A stretch of DNA of 64,000 nt from Pochonia chlamydosporia 170 (taxonomy: Eukaryota > Ascomycota > Sordariomycetes > Hypocreales > Clavicipitaceae). The notes beneath the pieces are model-generated. The model was not told where the DNA came from and made no database searches. It saw only the letters and a program-made list of their open reading frames with translations. Both the position numbers and the translations under genes were made by a program. The stretch's first letter is position 1. Every line of letters starts with the position of its first letter. The stretch covers positions 3,038,001 through 3,102,000 of the forward strand of contig NC_035796.1 in the NCBI RefSeq assembly GCF_001653235.2, in the 5' to 3' direction. Below, piece after piece: positions 31,446-42,600 of this stretch.

Positions 31446-34400
31446 TCACTTTTCCTTGGCTATCGTAATCTTAGCAGCATCGCACAACGCCCTGAATAAA
31501 CTATCCGTCTCCGCGTACAGACTGGGTATAGTATCAAACTCTGCCACCCGGCCACGCTCCATGACCAAGACTCGGTCACACGAATGGACAATGGTTTCGA
31601 GTCGATGGGCTACGGTAAGGACGGTGGCGTCAGCCATGACCTCATTCAGCATGATCTGAAGCTGCTTATCAGCTCGGCCATCAATGGAGGCTGTGGCTTC
31701 ATCCAGGATTACAACTTTGGAACGTCTAACCAGGGCGCGAGCAATGGAGATGAGGGATCGTTGGCCGTGAGAGATGTTCGCACCGTTCTCCTTTACCTGA
31801 GAATCGAGATGAAGGATAGAGCCAGTGTGATCGGGGTTCTTCTCATTGTCACTTGAGTCGCCACTATCCTTGCCGGTAGAAATGGTAGCCGTAGTGTTGT
31901 TCTTCTCACCAGCGAGCCCGACGATACGCAGACACTTCATGAGCCAGGCGTCGTCATATTGCTGAAACGGATCGAGATTGTATCTTATTGTTCCAGCCAG
32001 GAGCACCGCGTCTTGGCTGATGACAGATAAGCGTGACCGTAGAAGATGATGGCCTACTTTATGGATGTCGATACCATCGATGAAGATTCGCCCGTTTGTG
32101 GGCTCCGTCAGCCTGAGGAGAGCCGTGATCACTGGACGATGTCAGTAATAATTCAGTAAACAGAGGCTTCTTCCCATGTCATGACTTACGAGTAGTCTTT
32201 CCCGCACCGGTTCGGCCGACAATACCAATCTTTTCACCAGGACGAATGTCAAGCGTCACATCCTGAAGTGCTGGATCTAAGTCGGGTCTATGGCTGAGGG
32301 TTAATGACTGGAATTGCACGTGTCCTTTGCTGGGCCATTCCTGATCCTGAAGACTCTTGTCCACGCCTTTGACATGATACGCCGGCTCTTGCTCGAGGCT
32401 ATACGCATAGTGGAGCATTCTCTCAACCGAGTTCATGTTATTCTCAATCTCGGCGCTAAAGCGAATCATGTTCCCAAATGCAGCTTGAGCAGTGACTATA
32501 TACGATAGCACTACACCTCCAGAGGAGGGATCAATGGTGTCACGAAGCCCAACAACTAGTAGACCTGCGCCCAGGACAAGCACAGCGCCACATAAATCCA
32601 GTCGAAGGTTCAACCAGCGCACGGCCGCAATAGAGAGCCAGTAAGCCGTGTTTTCGGTGTCGATCTTAAGACCATTGTCCTGGACGAACCGATCCAGAAC
32701 GCCAAATGCTTTGAGTGTGGGTAATCCGGACAACGACTCGCCAAAGTGCTCGTAAATGCGGCTGCGAAGGAGATTATTGAGACGACGTAGCTCTCGTGCA
32801 GCAGGGCGGTAGTACATGCCGGTCCAGATGTAGAGGAGCAAGACGCCCGCAGCAATAGCCACGAAGACGGGCAAAATAATGCTCACGACAATAATGGTGC
32901 CTATAACTTGCACTAGCGTTGAGATGAAGATTCGCAATTGCTCGCCTACAACATTGTCCACCGAGTCCACGTCCTTGCTGAAGCGATGTGTGATGCGTCC
33001 TTGGGGCGTGGTGTCGAAAAAGGCTATAGGGGCAAACAGTACGCCGGAAAAGGCGGCAGCATGAAGTTGGTTGGAGCACCAAAAGCAGAAGAGGGCAAAT
33101 ACAGTGTTCGTGAGAAACAGGCCCAGAGATTGTCCAATACCCCAAGCAGCGTAACCTCCCATGTAGGCGCTCTCCGATATGCCTGGGTATTTATTCTTTT
33201 GCCACCAGCTGAGCCATAAGGGAGACACAACACTGGTTCCTTGGAACACGGCTATGGATGCAAAGAAAAGAGGCACTGTGAGCCATGCGTTACCAAACTT
33301 GATATAGCGCAAGTATGTCTTCCCGCTGACAGTGCCGACGAGTCGCTCCTCTTGTTGCATAATTTCTTTGCCTCTTCCCTGTTGAGTGCCTCGAGCTTTG
33401 GGGTCTGGCGGGGCAGCGGCTGTGTCTTTCTCTTTCTCTTGGTTTTGGTTTTGGTACTGTAACTCGGCATCTTTCACTTTTGCCTTGTCTTCTGGTAACA
33501 GTTGAGCATTCTTTGGATCGTGAGGGGGTTGTGCAACCTCCGAGGATGTCTCCAGTCTCGAATCCTGCGTCATTGAAGAGCCAATGTAGTCATGAAACGG
33601 ACCATCTAGGCTTTGTAGATAGTCAAACGATCCCTGCTCCACAATACGCCCATTCTCCATGTACACTATATGATCGGCCTGGCGGGCGAGAACCATGGAG
33701 TGCGTTATAAACACAATGGTGCCTTCATTGTCCCTACGTGCTCGATTGACAACATTTTCAAATACACGGGCTCCCACATGAGCATCCAGTGCAGAGAAAC
33801 AATCGTCTAGCAATAGAAGTTGACTTTTCCCATAGATAGCCCTTGCGAGACTGATGCGTTGCTTCTGGCCGCCTGAGAGGGAAACGCCCTTCTCACCGAC
33901 GACAGTCATGTCGCTGTCAGATAACACTTCGAGATCCGGGTGCAAGCAGCACCGAGTGAGAACCTCGCTGTACCAACTGGCATCAAAAGGGCGTCCAAAG
34001 ACAATATTCTCCCGTATCGTGTCACTCAGAAGCCAAGCAACTTGCGGCGCCAAGGCCAATTGCGACGAAACGGACAGATCGAGGTTGATGGAGCAGGACT
34101 CCGCCTTCACGAGATGCATATCGCCCAAGAGTGCGCCGAAAACTGAGGATTTTCCCGACGCAACTGGACCAACAATGGAAACCACTTGGTGCTTCTTGAC
34201 ACTGAGTGAATCTATATATAGTCTCTGCGACGGAGTAGCATTAGACTTTTCGTCATTGCCATCATGGCCTGCAAATAGCTGCTCGTCATCGTGGTAGGCG
34301 AACATGGCATCTTCAACCTCAATAATATAGTCGTGTCCGGCGTCTCTACCTTTCTGAGAGAGCTCATGGCGCAACGCAGCATCGTGAGCAATTGAGTCGT

Positions 34401-35778
34401 CGGAGGCAACCATGAACAAAGATAAACGCTCCAAAGCCGCTCGCGCATCAGCAATAGCAGAAATGGCAATGGGAAGAGAGCCCAGGGGCGTCCTCATCAG
34501 TAAGAAGAAAGTCAAAGCTGAGAAGACTACACTGGCCTGCATACCATTTTCAGTGGTGGCGCCATAGCACACGATGCTGACCACAGAGGCAAGTGTGGGT
34601 GCTGTGAACGAGACAGCAATATTGATGGCTCGCAGCAGCATTCTCTTGCGGATATAGACAACCTCGCCGGATCGGAGTTTTCCAATCTTGGACAAGAGAC
34701 TCTGCTCATATGCATTCGTCTTGACGAGTCGGATGGTTGACACAGCTTCGACGACAGCCTTAACACGGGCGTCGGTAAAGGGCATGCTGGTTCGACGCAG
34801 ACGGAAGAGGTTCTTCATCATAAACGACTGCAGAGGGTATAGCAGTGCCAATAAGCCAAAGCCGGGTAGAGCACTGTATCCAAGCGTCCAGATTGTGAGG
34901 CCCAGGCAAAGAATAATTTGGAGAATACTGGTCCACGCAGAGTGAAAGAAGCCACAGCAAAATTCTACACGCGTCACATCTGCACTCATCAAGCTCATCA
35001 GCTTGCCGGCGCCGAGATCTCCCTTCAACTTTGCCCGCTCGGTGAGCTTGGTTGTCGCTCTACGGTAGATGACGTGCATGAGGGCTGCTCGCAGGAGAAT
35101 CCCAGTCGTAGCAGATCGGTAGAAGCCATGCACGTTTGTGATGACGGACAAGGCCAAGAGCGCGAATAAACCTATGGCAAAGCCAAACCCGGATCGATAT
35201 GCCTGCTGGGATGAATCATTTAGCGAGCTGATGAGGAATCGAATGAGCAACGGAGAGACGATCTGCGTCAAGTCGCCAAACATCTTGAGCAGCCCTCCGG
35301 ACCAGAACCACCGGAAGCAGACGTCATTCAGAGATAGCGCGAGGACAGTCGTGTCTGTTGTGCGTCTTGTCGAAAAGGGCCACCAGGAGCACCACCGTCT
35401 AGACGGAGGTCGTTCTTTGTTCTGTTTGAACCTCGCGGCCCATGATTTCTCAAGAAGATTGGCGTGGCCAATAGCCAATCTGGTGCTCGGAAGATCGTAG
35501 AGGTCATCTGCCTGAAGGGGTCTACTGTAACCGGTCCGTAGTAAAGTGCCTAGCCAGTTGAACGTAATGATGGATAGCAAGTTGGCTCTCACTTCTGGCG
35601 TTTCCGTCTCATATGCTTGGCTGTTGATGCCCTCTTCATTTTCCACGTTACTCGACGAGAATGGTTTCGATTTCAAATGTCGTTCTGTGAGCTTCGTCTT
35701 GATCGGTTTCTGTGATAAGAAGGGTACTCTCCTATACCACTTCCTGGGAGGAAACGTTTTCCCATCGGTGCTTGCCAT
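31446..35778 (-). CDS. ABCC-type (MRP/Yor1-like) ABC transporter, two exons
   Basis: Full-size membrane exporter. Exons 35778-32190 and 32131-31446 join in phase to 1424 aa; the 58-bp intron has GTAAGT, TTACTGAC and TCCAG and sits one codon after the second Walker A. Order: TMD1 (about 150-440); NBD1 with GPVASGKS (537), LSGGQ (634) and LLLLDDCFSALD; an acidic/Lys-rich linker; TMD2 (about 820-1090); NBD2 with GRTGAGKT (about 1187), ISHGQ (about 1315) and VVILDEATASID. The length and absence of an N-terminal TMD0 fit Yor1-like members. The NBD2 signature is ISHGQ instead of LSGGQ. In the siderophore group it could export the siderophore or recycle its products; that is inference. It is divergent from the acyltransferase, sharing a 1.3-kb upstream region. 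Confidence 0.88.
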
Positions 35779-37077
35779 GTCGTGGTCAGCATTGACTGGA
35801 AAATAGCTTGCAAGGTCTGATGGGCTCGCATCAATTGACTCCCTTCAGAGTGCTCCCACAGCCACCGTTGAAGTAAACACGCCGACACAATAGAGGACAG
35901 AGGCACGTCTTCCAAGCCGAAAGTTGGAGGAGTTCGCCGATCACGGAATACGCCGATAGAGATTGAAGCTTCAACATCCTTCAATAGGCCAGAGATTTGC
36001 CAATTACCCAGGTAGCTCAGGCGGAACCATGATGAGCGACACCCCATCCCCAAGAGCGGATGTTGATCACCCTGCTAAAGTGCCCAATCACCGAAGGCAC
36101 AGTGCGACGAGGATCTTTGCCATCAAGTTGTTCCGCTTCACAGTGAAATTTCTTCTCGGCGGTCAAGTTGCAGACGGCCCACAACGCATAAAGCCAAGGA
36201 TACATGTCTCAGTCAATCGTAGGAGCTGGCTCAGACACCAGACTTGACGGTTGACGAGCCCAGAATGCTGAGACCGGTCAGTACGGGCGCGACGTCGCTG
36301 GCTGGTCCCGCCACAGTTGAGGGAATGGCATCACATCCCATCCCTGATTGCACGAGTCAGCACGCAAGACCCTAGAACACCTTCACGCTTAGAAATAACC
36401 TTGTAATCCACCTTTGAGGCGCATCACCCAAAAGTCGTGGGAATACCCAGCTCGGTGGGCAAAAACTTGCTAACCCATGATGATCCTGCGTGCCGAGGAT
36501 CATGGCGCCGCCACCCGCACAGTGTGCCTTGTTTTCGTGGGTTTCCAGCCAAGCTTTTTATCGTCTCATCTTATCAATCTGCCCACACGGAAGTTCGCCG
36601 GAGCCAGGATGGCAGCCACCCCCGCCACCAACTTGCCAACCAACCGTCTGCCGGAATAGCTTCTTTGGGATGGATGAGCGACAACATTGCATTAAGTGAT
36701 GATATTCGTAGCGACGGCGTGCAGAAAGCAAGAAATTAATTAATTGCTGAAGTGTTGAGTGCCTAGACCAGACGCATTAGAGCATGCGCGTGCCAAGTCC
36801 AGTCGCACCACCTCTGCCCAGATGAGTTTGGACCTGCCCGCGGTTGCATGTACAGTCCAACCTGCATATGTGTAAACGTGTAAATGGGGATATCTATCAT
36901 CTCTCAACTGTTAAACCAGTGATACTGCACAAAGACCCAAATTCCTAAATTCGTATCCCCAGCACTTCCTTATTTTTTGCTTCTGACTCACTGAGCACAT
37001 TTGGGTCAGTAGCCTACACTTGATGATTTGGATAATTGGACTAACACTACAGTTCCATCTACCCCTAGAAACTAACA
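35779..37077. promoter_or_regulatory. Shared divergent promoter region (ABC / acyltransferase)
   Basis: 1.3 kb between two divergent starts. It has GATA cores such as TTATCAATC near 36570 but no exact ATCWGATAA that I found. Overlapping short frames here show no motif. Confidence 0.5.
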
Positions 37078-38367
37078 ATGGGCAGCATTGACAAGGTGGT
37101 GGTAGACCGTGTGTCACTGCCGCAAGATCAACCCAAAATTTTATTTAGATTGCCTGATGGCAAGACTTCCATGTGGGTTGAGACTCTTGCTTCGAACAAG
37201 TGCACCGTCGTATATCACGTTGGCCAGGGGCAAGCTATTCGGTCCCGATGGACGACTGCTTGCGAGCATGTGAGAGTTTCGCCGCCAATGGTCAACGACG
37301 ATGTGACGGAGTATGACAATCTCTTCCAATTCGAAATTTCAAAGACGGACGCATCCACAATCGCAATTGGGGGCAAGGCTGGACACGAGGACATTGCGTT
37401 GCTATGGGCTTCTATATACGCTCTGTGGCTTCACCCCCATCTTAGGGAAAAGGACTTGATCGCCATTGTCGTCAACGACGGACGACTTGGAGAATATCTA
37501 CGGAGCACTGGTTTGGGAGTCATCTCCCCCTTCTCCAGGAACGGATCCACGACGACCGTGGTTCCTAAAGACGCTCACTTCTGGCTTCACCGTGAGGCCT
37601 TCTGGCAAGGCGCCGGAGCGCCAGACTGGCAGAACTGGATCCGCAGCCGTCCCGAGGTCACTCAATTCCCCGGCTTCAATGGCACAAACGGGAGCTTCCC
37701 CAGCCAGATAGGCTTCACCCGGCAGGGCAATGTCTGCACTGTTCATCCGGTGCGGCCACCTAAGCCTGCTCCAGGGACTTTGCTCTACTCCCGATACATT
37801 CTCGACGTTGGTGAGCAGCTACGAATCTACCATATTGATGCCGAAAACCCTGTTCACTTTCGACTTTACGCTAATTGGCAGAACTCGGATCGTGTGAATG
37901 CCGGATGGAGAGAGCGTGGCCCTGATGAGCACCACCGCAAGTACCTCGCGTCACAATTGGCAGATCCGCATACAATGTCGTGTGTTTTCGAGTGGGATGG
38001 CGAGCTTGCCGGATACATGGAGATTGGATTCGTCAAAGAGGACAATGTGGCCTGTTTTATCGGTTCCAACTGCAACATCATTGTTGGTGAACATGACCAG
38101 AACACGCATTTCCTGGTGGGCGAGGAGAAGTTCCGCGGCGCAAAACGATACCAGGCCGCCAATGGCTCCATGAAGCACCTTGCCTTCCTGCGAGACCCGC
38201 GTACGAAGCAAATTATTGGCGAGCCACAGTACGACCAGATCAGCGTCAAGCTCCAACAGAGATTTCTCCCAATAGAGCAAAAGAAGCGCTTCCATCTGCC
38301 ACACAAGACGTCAATGCTAATTGCCCTACAGCGAGACCGCTTCTTCCAGGAGGGCCACTTTGTATAA
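37078..38367 (+). CDS. N5-hydroxyornithine acyltransferase (SidF/SidL-type GNAT)
   Basis: 429 aa, single exon, ATG in context AACAATGGGC. The C-terminal half is the siderophore GNAT domain (Acetyltransf_8/AlcB-like): YSRYILDVGEQLRIYHID, WQNSDRVNAGWRERG, ADPHTMSCVFEWDGELAGYM, FLRDPRTKQIIGEPQYDQ, FHLPHKTSMLI, with a terminal LQRDRFF. The family transfers an acyl group from CoA to N5-hydroxyornithine to make the hydroxamate. SidL members use acetyl-CoA (ferricrocin), SidF members anhydromevalonyl-CoA (fusarinines); I cannot decide the acyl donor from sequence. Its place beside the NRPS, on the same strand, suggests a dedicated supply of acyl-hydroxyornithine. No signal peptide is visible. Confidence 0.88.
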   Translation: MGSIDKVVVDRVSLPQDQPKILFRLPDGKTSMWVETLASNKCTVVYHVGQGQAIRSRWTTACEHVRVSPPMVNDDVTEYDNLFQFEISKTDASTIAIGGKAGHEDIALLWASIYALWLHPHLREKDLIAIVVNDGRLGEYLRSTGLGVISPFSRNGSTTTVVPKDAHFWLHREAFWQGAGAPDWQNWIRSRPEVTQFPGFNGTNGSFPSQIGFTRQGNVCTVHPVRPPKPAPGTLLYSRYILDVGEQLRIYHIDAENPVHFRLYANWQNSDRVNAGWRERGPDEHHRKYLASQLADPHTMSCVFEWDGELAGYMEIGFVKEDNVACFIGSNCNIIVGEHDQNTHFLVGEEKFRGAKRYQAANGSMKHLAFLRDPRTKQIIGEPQYDQISVKLQQRFLPIEQKKRFHLPHKTSMLIALQRDRFFQEGHFV

Positions 38368-39657
38368 GCAGTTATATCGATAGCACACAATAAACAGACC
38401 GCCCTATCTTCAAGAAACCTTTTCTAACAGCATCATGTATCAAATGAGTAGTGCATCCACGCGAGCAGCCGCCAAGATCAATGTTGTGTGGGTATGATCT
38501 AATGGGATTAGATAACCTGTTTTTGTAAAGTTCATGTCGAGGAATGAGGGGGAAAAGATCGGCGTGCCGGCCACGTAATGGTGTACAGGCAGATGGCAGA
38601 TCTCTTTTCCAGTCGTTGCTGTCGTGACCACATGTACCTCTCTGCCTAAGATTCCCATCGATGGCGACAGGGCGTAATGACTGAAAAGCCTTGGCAGAGA
38701 AGCATTAATACCTCCTCACCTACTCCATGTAATACCACTCATAGGCCCGTAGCAAGGCAGGTTGCTTTGATAAGCGGGAGGAAGATTTCACCATGGTCGC
38801 TTGCATGGCGTCCGGCCCAATTATGGTCAATTACTCACCTGTTCATTCCTACTCCCAAGCGAAATTGACAAAATGGGGTACGCAAAACTCTTAACTTCGG
38901 AAAGTAGTGGAGCAGAACTCGTACCAGCTTTGCAGTATCGACATCATGTTGACTCCACTGGTATGTGTGAGGATATTAAGGCATTAATCAATATGGAGTA
39001 CTGCATGAAGTCCTTGATTTCTACCCAAGAGAGAGCAGGGGTGAGAGCTCCTTTCCTATAAGAGACTCCTTTGATGTGCCAGACACAATCTCAATGACCT
39101 GAGATCAAGACTGCTACGGAGTACAAGTGTGACCTTTTATTTTATGGCAGAGCGTGATGACTGGGGGTGGCTCATGTGCAAGGGTCAGCAGGTGATATGT
39201 CAGACACTGTGCGGAGACACTAATTTTTTGCCCACTCGCTAAAACTTTTATCTCTCGGCACAGCAGAATCTTATCAATCAGGTCGACGGCCAACATTGTA
39301 AAAGTGGGGCTCATGCAACCACAGCTCCAAACGGGAGCCGAGTCGAATTTCTAGTCTCACCCTTTGGTGCACACAGCAGCTGAACTTGGAGTCTTTGAGC
39401 TTGATGCGCTCCTTGCTGCTCGAATTGGTATTTTCCATTTCCCGACTTATTCCAATGTGGACTCCGGGATCCAGCACCGGACGTTTGGGGCCAAGCGAGA
39501 TGATAGACACACCCCAACGACCCTTGAGGGCGGTTTTTATCCCCACCCTACCTGGCCGTTTGAGATCATGTATATGTGCTGATAGCCCCTACAGTTGCAT
39601 CTCAAGACGTCATTGAGTCACTGAGGTGAAGTAGAAACAATTTTACACGATATTCAT
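38368..39657. promoter_or_regulatory. NRPS upstream region
   Basis: 1.3 kb of normal composition. It holds GATA cores, including ATTAGATAA (38507-38515, one mismatch to ATCWGATAA), TTGATAAG near 38768 and CTTATCAATC near 39268. No exact site and no further gene were found. Confidence 0.45.
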
Positions 39658-42600
39658 ATGCAGGACGCAAAATCAGCACATCGGCCGCCGGTCACGCGGC
39701 TTCGGCCTCTGCATACACGCAATGAGGTTGACAAGAAATCATTGTCAGCTCTGTTGAGTTGGACGAGCTCGCTTGGAACGCGGACGAACAAGAACACCAT
39801 ACTTCAAGGCTTTGTGAAACTCGTCTCCCAAATCATAATTGTCGACTCAGGCGAGGCGTTCTGTATTCAATATGCCGCACTTGGCGGCTACATTCATGCT
39901 CGAGCTGGTGAGGACAATCAAGATGGCAGCTATACTTTTGTACATCACGGTGAGGGTCAAGGGGATATCTGTACCGACTTTTCCATCGGATCAGGAAAGG
40001 TGCGTCATCTAAATCGAATTAGACGCTCCGTACTGACAATGAGCTTAGAGCCTACAACTTCACATGATAGACGGCCGGATAGAGCTGATGGCTCAAGCCA
40101 GCATGATTCCCCAACCAGCCCTTGATGCCTTGGGTCAAATGCTCCAAGATATAATTCTCCACCTGCAGAAGTCTCCTCATAACACAAGTCCCCTACAATG
40201 GACCCAGCCCTCTGTGTTGAACCACCCCCCTCAAGACAGGCCGATAGCATTATGGCCAGGCGAAAATCAGGCTGCCGAGCCGGCTCTTCTTCACCGGCGG
40301 TTTGAGCAAAGAGTGAGAGATTTCCCTCAGAGGGTTGCCCTGGACTTTCTTACAGATCTTGAGACTGGCAAGAGGACACAATATACTTACCAGCAGGTTT
40401 CAAATATTGCCACCGCATTAGCGCTGGATCTTTATCAAACGAGCTGCAAATCAAACGCAGCGGCGATGACAGTTGCCGTGCATATGGGTCCGTGTCCTGA
40501 ACTATACGTCAGTTATATTGCTGCTCTGAAAGTCGGCCTGGCTTTCTGTCCAATCCCAATCGATGCACCTTATGAGAGAAAAGCTGCATTGCTGGAGGAC
40601 TTGAAGCCAGTGGCAGTTCTTGAGGAAGAATCTGGTGGTCCTCTCAAGAATGTCGTGGAGAGTATTGGCGTGACTAGATATCTTGACGCGTGTGACGTTG
40701 AGCCTCAACGTCGCCCATCTTTCGTTTCTCCCTCTGAAACAGACGCGGCCTACATTCTGTACACATCAGGCACGACAGGCATACCAAAAGGCGTTATCAT
40801 TAGCCACATCTCTGCAGCTTGTACTATTAGCGCTCTGAGCAATCACTATGGATTTTGCACCCCAGGCAGTTTGCCTTCCCACCGACCGGTTCGATGGTTT
40901 CAAGGCGCCGCGCCGACTTTCGATATTTCGCTTTTTGAGATTTTCTGGACACTCAGCACCGGTTCGACGCTGTGCTGCGCTGCCAGGCATCTCACTATGC
41001 AGGATGTGGACAAGGTGGTCACTACACTAGAGGCTGACATTACCAATGTCACACCCAGTTTTGCCAGCCTAATTGATCCACGCTCAATGCGTGGTCTCAT
41101 GGTAGGTGGCGAAACACTTAATACTCGACTTCTGCAAGACTTTTCTTGCTATAATCCCTCGACTAAGGATACTCTAGCAGTGCCACGGGGCATCTACAAC
41201 GGGTACGGACCTACAGAAGTGACCATCTATTCAGTTGCTCAAGCGCATGTGCCCAAGAACCAGCGCGGCTCTGTTATTGGCACACCGTTGTTGACTTGTG
41301 GAGTTCTCATCGTAGACACTGAAGCTCAAGGTCTGGAACCTGTGCCCATGGGCGCGGATGGCGAGCTGGTTCTCACGGGTGCCCAGGTCAGCAGGACTGG
41401 CTACCTCAATCGACCCGAAGAGACAACCAAGGTCTTTATAGATGATCCCAAGTGGGGTCGTGCGTACAGGACTGGTGATCGCGCCAGGATTGTGTGGAAT
41501 GAGCAAGGCGAGGCTCTCGTCGAGTTCTTGGGACGAATATCTGACGGCCAGGTGAAACTGAGCGGCAGGCGTGTCGAACTTGGCGAGATTGAGAGTGTCT
41601 TAGCAAGCAAGGTAAAAGACCTTAAACAGGTGCTGGCCTGTGTCTGGAAGCCCAAAAATGGCTCATTGGGCTCAGAGAAAGTTGTCAGTCTCGTCGTTGT
41701 TGACCCAAAGAGCGCGCTGAGCTTTGAAGTGGTAAAATCACAATGCCTGGAGGCAGCGCCACGTCAGCTACCGGAATATATGGTACCCGTACATTTTCTT
41801 CAAGTTGACACTCTGCCTCAATCAACTTCTGGCAAGGTTGACCGCAAAGCAGCGTCAGCATACGTGCAAAGTATTCTGCATCAATCCAGAAGAAGCGAAG
41901 CTCAGGGATTACAGGAAGGGTTTTTGGAACAGTCTGAGGATGCCACACTGGAAGCTGATATCATCAAGATACTCTCAGATATTATTTGTGACGATTCAGC
42001 TCTTACACATTCACTCAAAGCCACAACATTGCTCAGTGAGGCCGGAGTCGATAGTCTCTGCGCTATGCGGCTTTTGCGTGATATTAGGAACCTGTGGCCA
42101 GACTCGAAGCATCTTCAGCCATCATTAGGCTTGCTACTCGACCCCAAAGCCAGCATTCGATCTGTCTTCGGTTCAGCTTCTGCGGGTCTAGCTATGGACA
42201 AAACTCGGGCGCAACGACAGATCGCCGACTTTGCTTCGCGCCACACACTTGAGTTGATCGAGAAGCTCGGTTCCATTGGCCAAGCCGACATTGAAATGGT
42301 GTTGCCTGCAACAAGCACACAAAGTCAGTTGGCTGTGAGCTTTGCTATGGACCGACGAAACTATGTCAGCCATACAATTCTACCTCTCAGAGAAAACGTC
42401 TCGCTTGAGGCTCTTGAGGAAGCCGTCAATGACGTCTTGTGCCGACAAGCCATCTATAGGTGTGCCCTCGTCTCATGTGACGATGAACTATCACCATTTT
42501 CTCTGGTGGTCTTGAAGCCTGACGCCTGGCACAGATGGACGGCTGATAGTCGCAGGGTCGTCCGTAGACAGGGTACCACCACTGATGGTGCTCAAGAATG

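Noticed and set aside
36437..36739. Overlapping plus-strand frames upstream of the acyltransferase
   Set aside because: Three overlapping frames without motif or splice support in a region that serves as a divergent promoter.
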